64,000 nucleotides of DNA. Source: Robertmurraya sp047302285 (GTDB lineage Bacteria; Bacillota; Bacilli; Bacillales; Cytobacillaceae). Location: positions 4,030,001 to 4,094,000 of the forward strand of contig NZ_CP154845.1 of NCBI RefSeq assembly GCF_047302285.1, read 5' to 3'. Positions 1 through 8,588 of the stretch are shown in pieces (position 1 is the first letter of the stretch; the number at the start of each line of letters is the position of its first letter). Below the pieces are notes generated by a model. The model was not told the DNA's origin. It worked only from the letters and a program-made list of their open reading frames with translations, and did not search any database. Position numbers and translations under genes: made by a program.

Positions 1-176
1 GAATTCCCTAGATTTATATCAAGAAGTATCAACGAAGGTTCATGCTCTTCCAAAAATTGTTCGCACTCCTCCGCACCTGTCACAAACGCTGTTTTGACTT
101 CAAACATATTAAAATATTCACACGTTGTTTCAGCTAATGCAATTTCATCATCCACAATCAAGCAATCTATTTTCAT
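1..176 (-). CDS. Response regulator receiver domain, N-terminal part (cut by window edge)
   Basis: The minus strand from an ATG at 176 gives 58 codons that run off the left edge. The translation starts MKIDCLIVDDE and has the acidic pair Asp9-Asp10 and a probable phospho-acceptor Asp53 in LLDINLG, the usual receiver-domain layout of two-component response regulators. AGGAGATT at 181-188 serves as ribosome binding site. The output domain lies outside the window, so the subfamily and the regulated process cannot be told. Confidence 0.85.
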   Translation of the reverse strand, partial: MKIDCLIVDDEIALAETTCEYFNMFEVKTAFVTGAEECEQFLEEHEPSLILLDINLGN

Positions 177-283
177 CAAAAATCTCCTAGCAAAAGAATT
201 TAATAACTTTAGTATACATGAGATTTGATGAGCGAGTCTAAATGTGACATTATCCAGATTTCTAAAATAATTTTGAAAAACCC

Positions 284-314
284 TTGACCTCAACTTAGGT
301 TTAGGTTGTATCTT
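284..314 (+). promoter_or_regulatory. MerR-type promoter with 19-bp spacer and imperfect dyad
   Basis: TTGACC (284-289) and TATCTT (309-314) are separated by exactly 19 bp, the overlong spacer typical of promoters activated by MerR-family proteins. The spacer holds an imperfect dyad, ACCTCAACTT facing AGGTTTAGGT. The likely regulator is the MerR protein encoded just downstream at 548-916. This is inferred from architecture and proximity. Confidence 0.7.
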
Positions 315-347
315 TTAAGTTGTAATATAACATTTGGAGGTGAAAAT

Positions 348-522
348 ATGACAAAATTCACTTTTGTAACAGGGCTAATGGAGGAATAAGATATACAACT
401 GTCAGTCAATTAGCTGAGAAGGATTATTATGTTTTTTAGGTGCACAAATCATTGTTAAATATGCCCTAAGTGATACACACTATAATGGAAAAATTCTTGA
501 TGAAAAGGGGATTATTTCTTGG
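348..522 (+). pseudogene. Collapsed short-chain dehydrogenase/reductase gene
   Basis: A good ribosome binding site (GGAGG at 336-340) precedes an ATG at 348. The first frame reads MTKFTFVTG and stops at 389. Shifting frame after ACAGG restores TGANGGIRYTTVSQL, the SDR cofactor-binding start, which suggests one lost G. A second shift near 437 gives FLGAQ, which runs directly into IVKYALSDTHYNGK and ends DEKGIISW, a C-terminal tail seen in carbonyl-reductase-like SDRs. The whole middle of the enzyme, including the catalytic Tyr-Lys, is missing. The gene is dead, yet its MerR-type promoter and regulator remain. Confidence 0.7.
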
Positions 523-547
523 TTAATTCAAAAGGAAAACAATAAAT

Positions 548-916
548 ATGAAGTATACAATTGGGCAAGTTGCAAAAATGAACAATCTAACCATTTCTCA
601 ATTACGTTATTACGATGATAAAGGGCTGTTACCTTTTCTCCAAAGAACTGAAAAAGGGGATCGGATTTTTGACGATGAAGCACTAAAATATCTTGAAATG
701 ATCTTATGTTTAAAAAACACTGGAATGCCAATCAAACGGATTAAACAATTTATTGATTGGTCAATCCTTGGCGTTGAAACTATTCCCCAACGATTAGAAA
801 TGATGAAACAGCAAGAAGCCAAAGTTCTTCAACAAATTCGTGATACCGAAGATAATTTAGAAAAAATTCAACAAAAAATTGCAAAATATAAACACGAAAT
901 GATTGAAAGAAAGTAG
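548..916 (+). CDS. MerR family transcriptional regulator
   Basis: A 122-residue protein. The N-terminal winged helix-turn-helix (about 1-70, MKYTIGQVAKMNNL and LRYYDDKGLL) is followed by a charged coiled coil (about 78-120), a normal length for a MerR regulator without a large effector domain. It has no conserved cysteine pair, so a metal sensor is unlikely; relatives near SDR genes usually respond to aldehydes or other electrophiles. It sits between the decayed SDR and a complete SDR (928), 11 bp upstream of the latter, and probably acts on the 19-bp-spacer promoter at 284-314. The inducer is unknown. Confidence 0.88.
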   Translation: MKYTIGQVAKMNNLTISQLRYYDDKGLLPFLQRTEKGDRIFDDEALKYLEMILCLKNTGMPIKRIKQFIDWSILGVETIPQRLEMMKQQEAKVLQQIRDTEDNLEKIQQKIAKYKHEMIERK

Positions 917-927
917 GAGAAATAAAT

Positions 928-1668
928 ATGAAAAATTTAGAAGGAAAAGTAGCGATTATAACTGGAGCTTCAAGAGGAATTGGACGAGTGATTGTTGAGC
1001 AATTAGCTATTCTTGGTGCTAAAGTAGTTGTCAATTATTCAAATAGCACAACAAAGGCACAAGAAGTGGTTGAAGGTATCAAAAATAAAGGCGGAGAAGC
1101 TATAGCCATTCAAGCTGATCTTAGAAAAGTAGCTGGAGTAGAAGCGTTATTCACAAAAACAATAGAAACATATGGAAAAGTTGATATTCTCATTAACAAT
1201 GCAGGAGTGAGCATTTACAAGGCGATTAGTGAAGTAACAGAAGAAGATTTTGATAACCAATTTGCGCTAAATGTGAAAGGGACATACTTTGCTTGTCAGC
1301 AAGCAATGAAGCATATGGAAGAAAAAGGGAGAATTATAAACTTTTCCACATCTGTTGTTGGGCAAATGTTTCCGACATACAGTGTATATGCAGGAACAAA
1401 AGGTGCAGTTGAACAATTCACCCGACAGTTAGCAAAGGAATTTGCTAAAAAACAAATTACAATTAATGCGGTTGCTCCTGGACCAGTTAACACTGAGCTA
1501 TTTAATGTAGGAAAAACAGAGCAACAACTTGAAGGACTGAAAAGCTCAATTGCATTCGGTCGTATTGGAGAACCAGAAGACATTGCAAATGTTATTGAAT
1601 TTTTGGTAAGTGAGCAATCTGAATGGATAACAGGCCAAACTATACGTGTAAATGGTGGATTCATTTAA
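928..1668 (+). CDS. SDR family oxidoreductase, FabG-like
   Basis: A complete classical short-chain dehydrogenase/reductase of 246 residues. It shows the NAD(P)-binding TGASRGIG motif (about 13-20), NNAG (90-93), and the catalytic Ser140, Tyr154 and Lys158 (SVYAGTKGA). The closest general match is 3-oxoacyl-ACP reductase FabG, but FabG-like SDRs outside the fab operon reduce many carbonyl compounds, so the substrate is open. It is 11 bp behind the MerR gene, suggesting co-transcription and regulation by it. AGGAG precedes the ATG. Confidence 0.88.
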   Translation: MKNLEGKVAIITGASRGIGRVIVEQLAILGAKVVVNYSNSTTKAQEVVEGIKNKGGEAIAIQADLRKVAGVEALFTKTIETYGKVDILINNAGVSIYKAISEVTEEDFDNQFALNVKGTYFACQQAMKHMEEKGRIINFSTSVVGQMFPTYSVYAGTKGAVEQFTRQLAKEFAKKQITINAVAPGPVNTELFNVGKTEQQLEGLKSSIAFGRIGEPEDIANVIEFLVSEQSEWITGQTIRVNGGFI

Positions 1669-1677
1669 ACAATACTT

Positions 1678-1709
1678 TTAAAAGGCAACTTATTATGTTG
1701 CCTTTTTTA
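1678..1709 (+). terminator. Rho-independent terminator after MerR-SDR operon
   Basis: AAAGGCAAC pairs with GTTGCCTTT around the loop TTATTAT and is followed by a T run. It ends the MerR-SDR transcript. Confidence 0.8.
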
Positions 1710-2003
1710 TATACATCCATTCCTGGACAACAGAAAAAACTTCACCCGTTTCAGGACACAAATTTTATTAAAAATGGCTTATATTTCAAAGATTGGAGAA
1801 GTACTGAATAGAGGGAAAGGATTAAATTCTGATTGTGTATAAGATTGGACCGATCTTGATATGCGATGGGGGTTTTTTTCCGATTTCAGAATAAAAAAAC
1901 AAAGTTCTTCCGGGAAAACCTTCGGAATTAGAACGTAATTTCTATTTAACACCCTTAATAGGGAGCAGACTTCTATTGAAAGTCAATACGGTAATAGATT
2001 ACC
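1710..2003. other. Intergenic stretch, no gene recognised
   Basis: No convincing coding frame. It holds a short near-palindrome (AAGATTGGACCGATCTT at about 1841) followed by a G-then-T run, and GGTAATAGATTACC directly after the stop of the convergent gene at 2004, which could help end that transcript but lacks a clear T run. Confidence 0.4.
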
Positions 2004-2477
2004 TTAAATAATTGTTGACCCTATACGGCCGTACACGATCCCTACATTTCTGATTTTTCGTATGTTGGTGAAAGCCTGAACAGCAGTATTTGCCACTTCT
2101 ATGTCTTGTAAACTTGTTCCCCCGCTCACACCGATTCCACCGATAATCTTGCCTTCTACGACAAATGGTATGCCTCCGCCCAAGATAGTAATCTTACCTT
2201 GATTAGTAGTATGGATACCATATGCGTCACCACCAGGAATAGCTATTTGAGCAATTTTGTCCGTTGGCATCTGTAAAGCTACACTTGTCCATGCCTTTCC
2301 TTGGGACACCTCTATATCAGCAATACGGGCATTATCCATTCGATGGAAAGCGATAAGGTTTGCTCCTTCATCAACGATTGCAATATCGCAGGAAAGCTCC
2401 ATTTGTCTGGCATTTTGTTCCGCAATCTCGAGCAATTGTTTAGCTATCGCTAGTGTAAGTTTGATCAATTCATTCAC
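2004..2477 (-). CDS. HbpS/GlcG-like heme-binding family protein
   Basis: 157 residues matching the GlcG/HbpS family (DUF336). Seen here are the N-terminal helix (ANQ-type LAIAKQLLEIAEQNA), the central GGDAYGIH region, and the glycine-rich GGGIPFVVEGKIIGGIG hairpin followed by VSGGTSLQD, hallmarks of this fold. Family members bind heme or small organic ligands, or accompany glycolate and diol metabolism; the role here is not fixed. It follows the SDR at 2517 by 39 bp on the same strand, so the two are probably one operon. The start ATG has GGAG four bases upstream. Confidence 0.85.
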   Translation of the reverse strand: MNELIKLTLAIAKQLLEIAEQNARQMELSCDIAIVDEGANLIAFHRMDNARIADIEVSQGKAWTSVALQMPTDKIAQIAIPGGDAYGIHTTNQGKITILGGGIPFVVEGKIIGGIGVSGGTSLQDIEVANTAVQAFTNIRKIRNVGIVYGRIGSTII

Positions 2478-2516
2478 TCCTAGGATTTTTGAGTAACTAT
2501 ACTTTTTACAGTTTAA

Positions 2517-3416
2517 TCAGGTAACGATTGAACCTCCATTTGCGAAAATAATTTGTCCTGACATGTATGACGCATCTTTTGAAGCTAACAGTACATAAGC
2601 AGGTGCCAGTTCAAACGGTTGTCCTGGGCGTTTCAATGGTACTTCTGTCCCAAAGGTTGTTACTTCCTCTGCTGTAAAAGCAGAGGGAATTAACGGCGTC
2701 CAGGTTGGTCCAGGAGCTACTGCGTTTACTCGAATACCTTTATCGGCAAGTGAAAGTGATAAAGAACGGGTAAAGGAAACAATTGCTCCTTTGGTAGCCG
2801 TATAGTCAATCATGTTGGCCATACCTGAAAAAGCGGTATCAGATGTCGTATTAATAATGGAGCTACCTGCACGAAGGTATGGTAAAGTAGCTTTCGTCAT
2901 ATCAAAAAAAGAAATAATATTAGTTTGAAATGTATTTATCAATTGCTCTCTCGTAATATCCATAATGCTCTTTTGATGAAACTGAACCCCGTGGTTGTTT
3001 ACTAGAATATCTAGTTTTCCATAAGTTTTTATCGTCGCTTCCACAACTGAATAACAGTTCCTCTCTTGCCTTAAATCTAAAGAAATAAGTAAGCATTGAC
3101 GACCAAGATTGTTAATAATTTGCTTTGTTTCGGCGGCATCCTGATGTTCATCGAGGTAGACTATGACAAGATCGGCACCTTCCTTCGCAAATGCTATGGC
3201 TACTGCCCGACCAATTCCACTGTCCCCACCTGTAACAATCGCTACCTTATCTTTCAGTCTCCCGCTTCCTACATAGGCAGGGTCTTCTGATATAGGACGG
3301 GGATTCATCAAATATTCAAAACCAGGATGCCTTTTTTGTTGCTGCGGCGGAAAGACAACTGGAACATTTTCACATTGCTCCGTCCAACCAATATAAGGAT
3401 AAATTAAATTTGCCAT
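2517..3416 (-). CDS. SDR family oxidoreductase with N-terminal extension (YhxC/YhdF type)
   Basis: About 299 residues. A roughly 40-residue proline-rich N-terminal extension (VVFPPQQQKRHPG) precedes the Rossmann domain with TGGDSGIGRA; NNHG and the catalytic YTATKGA follow. This extended SDR class is widespread in Bacillus (YhxC, YhdF and related general-stress SDRs). The start at 3416 is chosen because GGGGG lies 8 bases upstream; the frame stays open to an ATG at 3452 without such a site. Substrate unknown. It heads the operon with the HbpS-like gene. Confidence 0.88.
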   Translation of the reverse strand: MANLIYPYIGWTEQCENVPVVFPPQQQKRHPGFEYLMNPRPISEDPAYVGSGRLKDKVAIVTGGDSGIGRAVAIAFAKEGADLVIVYLDEHQDAAETKQIINNLGRQCLLISLDLRQERNCYSVVEATIKTYGKLDILVNNHGVQFHQKSIMDITREQLINTFQTNIISFFDMTKATLPYLRAGSSIINTTSDTAFSGMANMIDYTATKGAIVSFTRSLSLSLADKGIRVNAVAPGPTWTPLIPSAFTAEEVTTFGTEVPLKRPGQPFELAPAYVLLASKDASYMSGQIIFANGGSIVT

Positions 3417-3623
3417 TACTTTTCCCCCGTTAGATTCAATTTCATATTTCATTTCAATTTATTCACTTAGAATAAAAATGTGCATTTTGACTAACTGGAT
3501 AAGGGATTAACGAATTAGATAAAACAAAAGACTGGTTCACTATTGTTGGATCCAGCCCAAATTTTATATAGAATTTTGACTAAATTAAAATTGTGTACAT
3601 GATGCTCACCTGCTCTTATCAAT

Positions 3624-3851
3624 TTATGCTTTTATATCACCATTAACAGGTACTTGTTTTACAATTGAATCCTTTGGACTTACTGGTATTAAAGCACTTT
3701 CTTCTTCAGTTAAACTATTGAAAGCTACCATCTCAATTTGCATTTGGTTCTCGATCTTAAATGCAGAATAGAAAGAAACTATTCCTATAATCATAAATAT
3801 TAAAAATACCCCTAAAATCCCAAAAATGAGAACTTTAATTGATTTTTTCAC
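3624..3851 (-). CDS. Small single-pass membrane protein, unknown
   Basis: I do not recognise a family. From the GTG at 3851 the protein has 75 residues: a short basic N-terminus (VKKSIK), one hydrophobic segment (about 5-29, VLIFGILGVFLIFMIIGIV), and a polar, acidic tail with EESALIPVSPKDS. The GTG is chosen because AAGGGAAG lies at the right distance; the frame is open to 3968 but the extra residues look non-coding. The tail would probably be outside the cell. No clear partner gene adjoins it. Confidence 0.5.
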   Translation of the reverse strand: MKKSIKVLIFGILGVFLIFMIIGIVSFYSAFKIENQMQIEMVAFNSLTEEESALIPVSPKDSIVKQVPVNGDIKA

Positions 3852-4005
3852 ATTTCGCTTCCCTTGTACCACATGACTTCTACAAAAATTTCTCATAAAA
3901 ATTTTAATAACCTTGTTAAACATAACTGCTACCTTAGTACAATAACTTCTACACGAAAGGGCACTCACCTCTTTAAAGAAAGCAGCCGTTAGCTTAATTG
4001 ATAAG

Positions 4006-4197
4006 TTACTTTAAGTATTTTGTACAGTTATACAAAATACAATCCCATTTTTCTTCTTGGGATAGCCTATCTCCAATATCAGATGCTTGCTTTCTACCAA
4101 TCTCATTTAAAGGAATATCAGATACTCCTTGTGCTTTTCCTAAAGTATTCCATTCTGTAATTCCGTGTTTAAAAATAGATAATATTAAGATAATCAC
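4006..4197 (-). pseudogene. Histidine phosphatase (phosphoglycerate mutase-like) fragment
   Basis: 63 codons resemble the N-terminus of the histidine phosphatase superfamily: KHGITEWN stands where RHGxTxWN is expected, followed by GKAQGVSDIPLNEIG and an expected RL..E..WD region. After WDCILYN the similarity breaks and the frame stops, so at least two thirds of the enzyme is absent. The phosphate-binding Arg of RHG is changed to Lys. Best read as a decayed remnant. Confidence 0.7.
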
Positions 4198-4236
4198 AAA
4201 CGAATAATAGTAATATAAATTTTGGGAAATTCGCTT

Positions 4237-4265
4237 AACGAAATACTAACAATTTCGTTTTTTGA
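4237..4265 (+). terminator. Terminator-like hairpin
   Basis: AACGAAAT pairs with ATTTCGTT around ACTAACA, followed by a T run on the plus strand. No intact plus-strand gene lies upstream, so its use is unclear. Confidence 0.45.
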
Positions 4266-4329
4266 TTGAAAGTTTTCCAAAGAAATAGCTATTAGATGGG
4301 AAGATACATAGAAAATTATATTTTTGGTG

Positions 4330-4944
4330 CTATTCTAACCTTAGCCACAAAGCAGGACGAACGCCGCCTGTACATTTACCATCACTGATATTGCCTTTCA
4401 ATATATTGTTTCCTTGGATGCCTATATTACCGTCAGTCCCGAAGATATAGACGGCTTTTACATTGACGCGACCGGGCGATCTAAGCCACCACCACCAACA
4501 CCATTCTTTCCCCTGAAGTCTTGCTAATCGTTTACTATTGTTTTCATCTTTTCTTTCAAACCAATATCTTTGATTTTTTCCTCGGTTTTGCAGTTTCGAA
4601 CGACTATCACCGAAATATTTGCACACTTCCTCAAGGCTTAATAAAAATACGCTGTCCCTCGTATCTACTCCACCCTTTGAACCATACCACTGATTATCAG
4701 GATTTTTATTAATTACTGGAATTATTCTTGATTTATCAGTTGCGCTGAATTTATCATAAAATTCACCATTAAGATATTTTCTTATTGCACATCCAGCCCA
4801 TGTAATATCTTTATAAGCATCATGGTAAGGGCGTTGATCTATAATTTCTTCGGTTATAATCAAAGCAGTATTGTTTTGTATATCAAGCACACGCCACTTA
4901 TAACCCCCAAATGATAATGATGAGTCGATTTTAATATCTTCCAC
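4330..4944 (-). CDS. DUF6273 domain-containing protein
   Basis: 204 residues matching the DUF6273 type of protein: an opening FGGYKWRVLD strand, the TWAGCAIRKYLNGEFYDKF block near residue 50-67, and the C-terminal WWLRSPG...GVRPALWLRL signature. The domain is usually found in secreted or repeat-containing Firmicute proteins, and its function is not known to me. No signal peptide or membrane segment is present, so this copy is probably cytoplasmic. A GTG start at 4944 follows AGAGGTG. A tryptophan run (CWWWWLRSPG) is notable. Confidence 0.8.
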   Translation of the reverse strand: MEDIKIDSSLSFGGYKWRVLDIQNNTALIITEEIIDQRPYHDAYKDITWAGCAIRKYLNGEFYDKFSATDKSRIIPVINKNPDNQWYGSKGGVDTRDSVFLLSLEEVCKYFGDSRSKLQNRGKNQRYWFERKDENNSKRLARLQGKEWCWWWWLRSPGRVNVKAVYIFGTDGNIGIQGNNILKGNISDGKCTGGVRPALWLRLE

Positions 4945-4996
4945 TAGGCACCTCTTTCTTTGTAATAGGTAATCTGCGTTACCTTCGAATTTATTC

Positions 4997-6001
4997 TTAA
5001 GCCTTCTCCTTAATTGGAAACAATAAATCTAGCTGTAAATCTACCATTTTACCGCCTTTTTGTATAAAATTATAAAAATTCAACGTCTCTTCAAATCCTT
5101 GCCCAGCAACCGTTTCCGGGGATAACCAGCGTGGGGAACCCCAGTCATTATCATATTTATCGCTTGCGTTAACCCATTCTTTTAATAAACTCCAGTCCTG
5201 GAAGTCCCACGCCCTCAACACATGTGCGGCATATAACCCACCGTCAAACTTTCGTTTTACTAGAGGTGCAGGTATTTCTAAGTCGTCTGGAATGGATACC
5301 CATACCTCATATACATGCGATGGTTCTCCGATTACTGCTGCCCCCTTAGAGCAGTCAAAACCAAAACTTCTAGCATCGGGTTTGATTTTTAGCAATCCGC
5401 TTTCTCTTACAAAATGTGTTATTATGTCAATCGCTTTACCTTCACAGCCTTCTCCCGTTGCATAAGCAGCAGCCACAGTCATGGGTGGCAGATATACAAT
5501 CCTCACATCTTTGTCCGCCAGTTTGTTTACACTTTCATTTGCCTTGTTTAATTCTTCTATCGAGACGTTCTTTTTGATTTTATTTTGGGAAAATGAAAGA
5601 GTACTTACAATGGCTAGCATGGTTTTGTCGTTTAATAATTCAAGTTTCAATGATACGTCCGCTTTCTCCTGCAACTCATCGACAAAGCGCACCAATATCG
5701 ATTTGAGGGTGGAGATTGCTGTTATTTCCTCATCAAGTTCGCTTATCTTCTGGTTGAATATCTCGATAATCGCCACTGCATTTTGGTTATTGAGAATATC
5801 TTTAATCTTCTTGACTGGAATTTGCAGCTTACGCAAGATGATAATTTGTTGGAGACTTTGTATCGCAATTTCGTCATAAACCCTGTACGCATAATCATCT
5901 TTGCGACTGCTTTTTATCAATCCAATTTCTTCATAGTAACACAACATTCTTCTCGAAATACCGTAATCCAATGAAACTTGTCTTATCGTTTTTAATTCCA
6001 T
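4997..6001 (-). CDS. MerR family regulator with GyrI-like effector domain
   Basis: 334 residues in three parts: an N-terminal MerR helix-turn-helix (about 1-70, RQVSLDYGISRRMLCYYEEIG), a coiled coil (about 75-115), and a C-terminal GyrI-like effector-binding domain (about 160-330, with YLPPMTVAAAYATGEG). This BmrR-like layout senses hydrophobic or drug-like compounds in characterised relatives. AAAGGGAG precedes the ATG. The DUF6273 gene lies 53 bp downstream on the same strand and could be co-transcribed; no efflux pump is adjacent, so the target is unknown. Confidence 0.85.
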   Translation of the reverse strand: MELKTIRQVSLDYGISRRMLCYYEEIGLIKSSRKDDYAYRVYDEIAIQSLQQIIILRKLQIPVKKIKDILNNQNAVAIIEIFNQKISELDEEITAISTLKSILVRFVDELQEKADVSLKLELLNDKTMLAIVSTLSFSQNKIKKNVSIEELNKANESVNKLADKDVRIVYLPPMTVAAAYATGEGCEGKAIDIITHFVRESGLLKIKPDARSFGFDCSKGAAVIGEPSHVYEVWVSIPDDLEIPAPLVKRKFDGGLYAAHVLRAWDFQDWSLLKEWVNASDKYDNDWGSPRWLSPETVAGQGFEETLNFYNFIQKGGKMVDLQLDLLFPIKEKA

Positions 6002-6669
6002 GACTTTCTCCCTTTCAGTTTCCTTATTATTAAGTATAAACTGTTACACGGTGTGCGAATCAAGAGGGAATTTAAATATATATTTAGGCCCACCTCAGCA
6101 AGAACTTTGCTGTAAATCATAGGATAAATCGCATCTCGTTTGTGGAATTTTCGAGAACAACGTCGACAAAATCTAAACGATACTAGAAACTGCTATTTAT
6201 TTGTCAATCATAATATAGTTTTCCGAGTCCTTACAATACAAAAAAGGCTTATCCCGTAAAGGATAGCCAGTATTTTCTCACTCTCCCTTATTAAAATTTC
6301 TTTTTAAAGTATCCTATCCCTACATAAATAGGAACTATCAAATTGAAACCCTTATTTTTGTTAAAGCTACCCGTTTGTTTAAGTACAATGTATCTCAATC
6401 TAAACTAAACCGCTTCTTTTGTAAATTTTGTATATGAGTCGAAATCGTCACAATCCAATATAAGTTCACAACTCTGAGAGTGAAACATAAAGTAAGTCTG
6501 CTGGTATCCGTCTTCAAACGACTTTTCATAAAAAGCTGTTTAATGTTAAACAAAGAGAAACCTCCTAGAACACTGTTAAATCAAGATTCTAAGAGGTTAT
6601 ATGTAACCCAAACTTTTATTTGGAACGTTATTTTAAAAGTGATGTATGTTTATCCATTATTAAATCGTT
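6002..6669. other. Long intergenic region
   Basis: No supported gene in 668 bases. It contains a hairpin at 6246-6268 (GGCTTATCC facing GGATAGCC, with A's on its left), which would act as a terminator for minus-strand transcription, and one copy of the short dispersed motif TACCCGTTTGTTTAAGTACA (6370-6389). Confidence 0.5.
6370..6389 (+). repeat. Short dispersed intergenic motif, copy 1
   Basis: TACCCGTTTGTTTAAGTACA here matches TACCCGTTCGTGTAAGTACA at about 8530-8549 with two differences. Both copies lie in gene-poor A/T-rich spacers on the same side of minus-strand genes. They may be remnants of a larger intergenic repeat. Confidence 0.45.
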
Positions 6670-7203
6670 TTAAATGACGACTCTTACATTTTCCGCTTCA
6701 CAACGTAGTTTAAAGAAGTATTGGACTAATGGATGTTCACTTGCAATGGTGTCATTCATTTTCATTAACGTTCGCTTCCCAATACGACGGTCCAAAAGAC
6801 ACAATATTTTAATTAAAATATCGGATGACTGTAGACTATCTTGTACAGAAGCATTGAAATATTGCTCTAAAGCAAAAAAGAAATCATATTGTCCATAAAT
6901 CGCCTCACTTTTCAGCATTTGATGTGCTTCATCTTGAATGTCACGATTATGAAATACGTCATCAAAGTTGAAATCGTCTAATTGTTTTCGTATAGCTCTT
7001 TCTCTGTAATATTCTTCTCTCTCTGCTGTGATTGTGCACATATTTAACTTTTCTACCTTATCTACAGTAATGACGGCTCTACCTAACTGGTCGTGCGCAC
7101 GTCTATAATTAATGACCTGAAAGTCGACTCTCGAACTCAAAGATTCGCAAGTGAAGCTTTTCAATTGTTTTTTAGCTTTACTCCATTTTGGACTATATAT
7201 CAA
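6670..7203 (-). CDS. SF0329 family protein
   Basis: The protein matches the SF0329 family, small uncharacterised proteins of Firmicutes and enterics: the opening KWSKAKKQLKSFTC, the RAHDQLGRAVITVDK block, the NMCTIT strand and the C-terminal LLDRRIGKRTL...HPLVQYFFKLR all fit. A TTG at 7203 is the best start, because the ribosome binding site GGGAGG lies inside the first codons of the longer frame that begins with ATG at 7224. Function unknown. It stands alone between long spacers. Confidence 0.75.
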   Translation of the reverse strand: MIYSPKWSKAKKQLKSFTCESLSSRVDFQVINYRRAHDQLGRAVITVDKVEKLNMCTITAEREEYYRERAIRKQLDDFNFDDVFHNRDIQDEAHQMLKSEAIYGQYDFFFALEQYFNASVQDSLQSSDILIKILCLLDRRIGKRTLMKMNDTIASEHPLVQYFFKLRCEAENVRVVI

Positions 7204-7451
7204 ATAAATACCTCCCAATATCATTTTATATTACGTGAAAATCAAAAAGTTACCAAAGCGGTGTTTGGTAATATTTCTTAATTTAGTGTTGTAAATCCGT
7301 ATAATCTGATGTTACTTCTCGTTAAACTAACCTTTACTTCAATAAGAATAAGCCATTCTCTTTATTGAAGAATAGCTACGGTTTGTTTAGTAAAAAATTG
7401 ATAATCAGTTACGAAGATATCCAATTCCCACTATTTATCTCCCCGCAATCT

Positions 7452-8438
7452 TTACCAAGATCCATACATCGTTTTTAACTCAGGAAGATTTTTTGCTAAC
7501 CAAATCATTTCATTTTGGAATTGTACTACTTGGTATCTTTCAAGACTGAGTTTAGGATGTATCCACCAAGTACTTTCTAAATACCACAATAAATAAAGAG
7601 AACGAGCAAATACCCCTTTTTCAAGGTTTCTCGTTGATCTATACCCTTCTAAAAAAGCTTTAGCACTATTTGAATTTAAAGTACTTCCATTGAATGCCCC
7701 TGACATTATTGCTCTTGCAATATCTAATTCAGGATAATCAAAAGCAAAACGATCGAAATCAAGAATCGATGATAACTGATCACCAATAAATAGAATATTG
7801 TCAACCCACACATCACGGTGCGACCAACCTGTAACACTTGAGTTTACCATATCTAAGTTAAATTGTTTAGTTGCTTTGATTTGGATTTCTACCAACTCGG
7901 CAAACATATCATTTTCTTCAACAGTATTATATAAAGATTTCCAATAGTCCATGCGTTGTTCAACACTCGGAGGAATAAATTTTGGTATGCTATCATTTTT
8001 GTATGTACCATCATTGGAAACATTGTGCATATGACCATTCATTTTGCCTAGACTATACATCTGTTTCACATTTAATGTACCCGGTCGAAGATTCTCACCA
8101 TCTACATACTCCATAATAATAAATCTTTCTCCGCTTGAGCTTTTATGTATGACATTATCTTTGTATTTTAATACTTTAGGACAAAGTGTTCCATTTTTGT
8201 ACTGTCTTAACTGTTCATGTATGGCAATTTCCTGTTCTAATATATAGTTACTTGATGTATACCTTTCTTTACTTAGCTGCTTAATTAATAATTGACCCTG
8301 TTCCGATTGAACTTTCCATTTTAAATTTAAGAATCCTAGATTGTTTTGAATTGGGGAATCCAAATGTAAACCAAACATAAACTCGGTTGCTTCTTTTAGC
8401 TCTAGAAAAATCTCATTAGGTGATTTCTTTATAATCAT
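7452..8438 (-). CDS. Aminoglycoside phosphotransferase (APH/choline-kinase fold) family protein
   Basis: 328 residues of the APH-type small-molecule kinase family. The catalytic loop is SHRDVWVDN, with His207, Asp209 and Asn214, and the metal-binding Asp227 lies in ILDFD. The N-lobe lysine is probably in LLIKQL near residue 53, and MEYVDGE (109-115) is the hinge. Such kinases phosphorylate aminoglycosides, choline, homoserine or other hydroxyl compounds; the substrate cannot be read from sequence. GGGGAGG lies upstream of the ATG. The next gene on the strand is a methyltransferase, with about 150 bp between them. Confidence 0.85.
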   Translation of the reverse strand: MIIKKSPNEIFLELKEATEFMFGLHLDSPIQNNLGFLNLKWKVQSEQGQLLIKQLSKERYTSSNYILEQEIAIHEQLRQYKNGTLCPKVLKYKDNVIHKSSSGERFIIMEYVDGENLRPGTLNVKQMYSLGKMNGHMHNVSNDGTYKNDSIPKFIPPSVEQRMDYWKSLYNTVEENDMFAELVEIQIKATKQFNLDMVNSSVTGWSHRDVWVDNILFIGDQLSSILDFDRFAFDYPELDIARAIMSGAFNGSTLNSNSAKAFLEGYRSTRNLEKGVFARSLYLLWYLESTWWIHPKLSLERYQVVQFQNEMIWLAKNLPELKTMYGSW

Positions 8439-8529
8439 ATATAATCTTCCTCCCCGGTATTAAGTTTCCCCCTAGAAATGGAACTTCTTCTTCAACTAAC
8501 GGGCGTTAGTGAAATAGCGACTGCCTTAC

Positions 8530-8549
8530 CTTACAAACGTACCCGTTCG
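8530..8549 (+). repeat. Short dispersed intergenic motif, copy 2
   Basis: TACCCGTTCGTGTAAGTACA, the partner of the motif at 6370. Just before it, TAACGGGCGTTA forms a small palindrome, so the spacer 8439-8588 is probably a patch of old intergenic repeat. Confidence 0.4.
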
Positions 8550-8588
8550 TGTAAGTACATTTTTTCGCAAACTTATCAATTCACGCTG

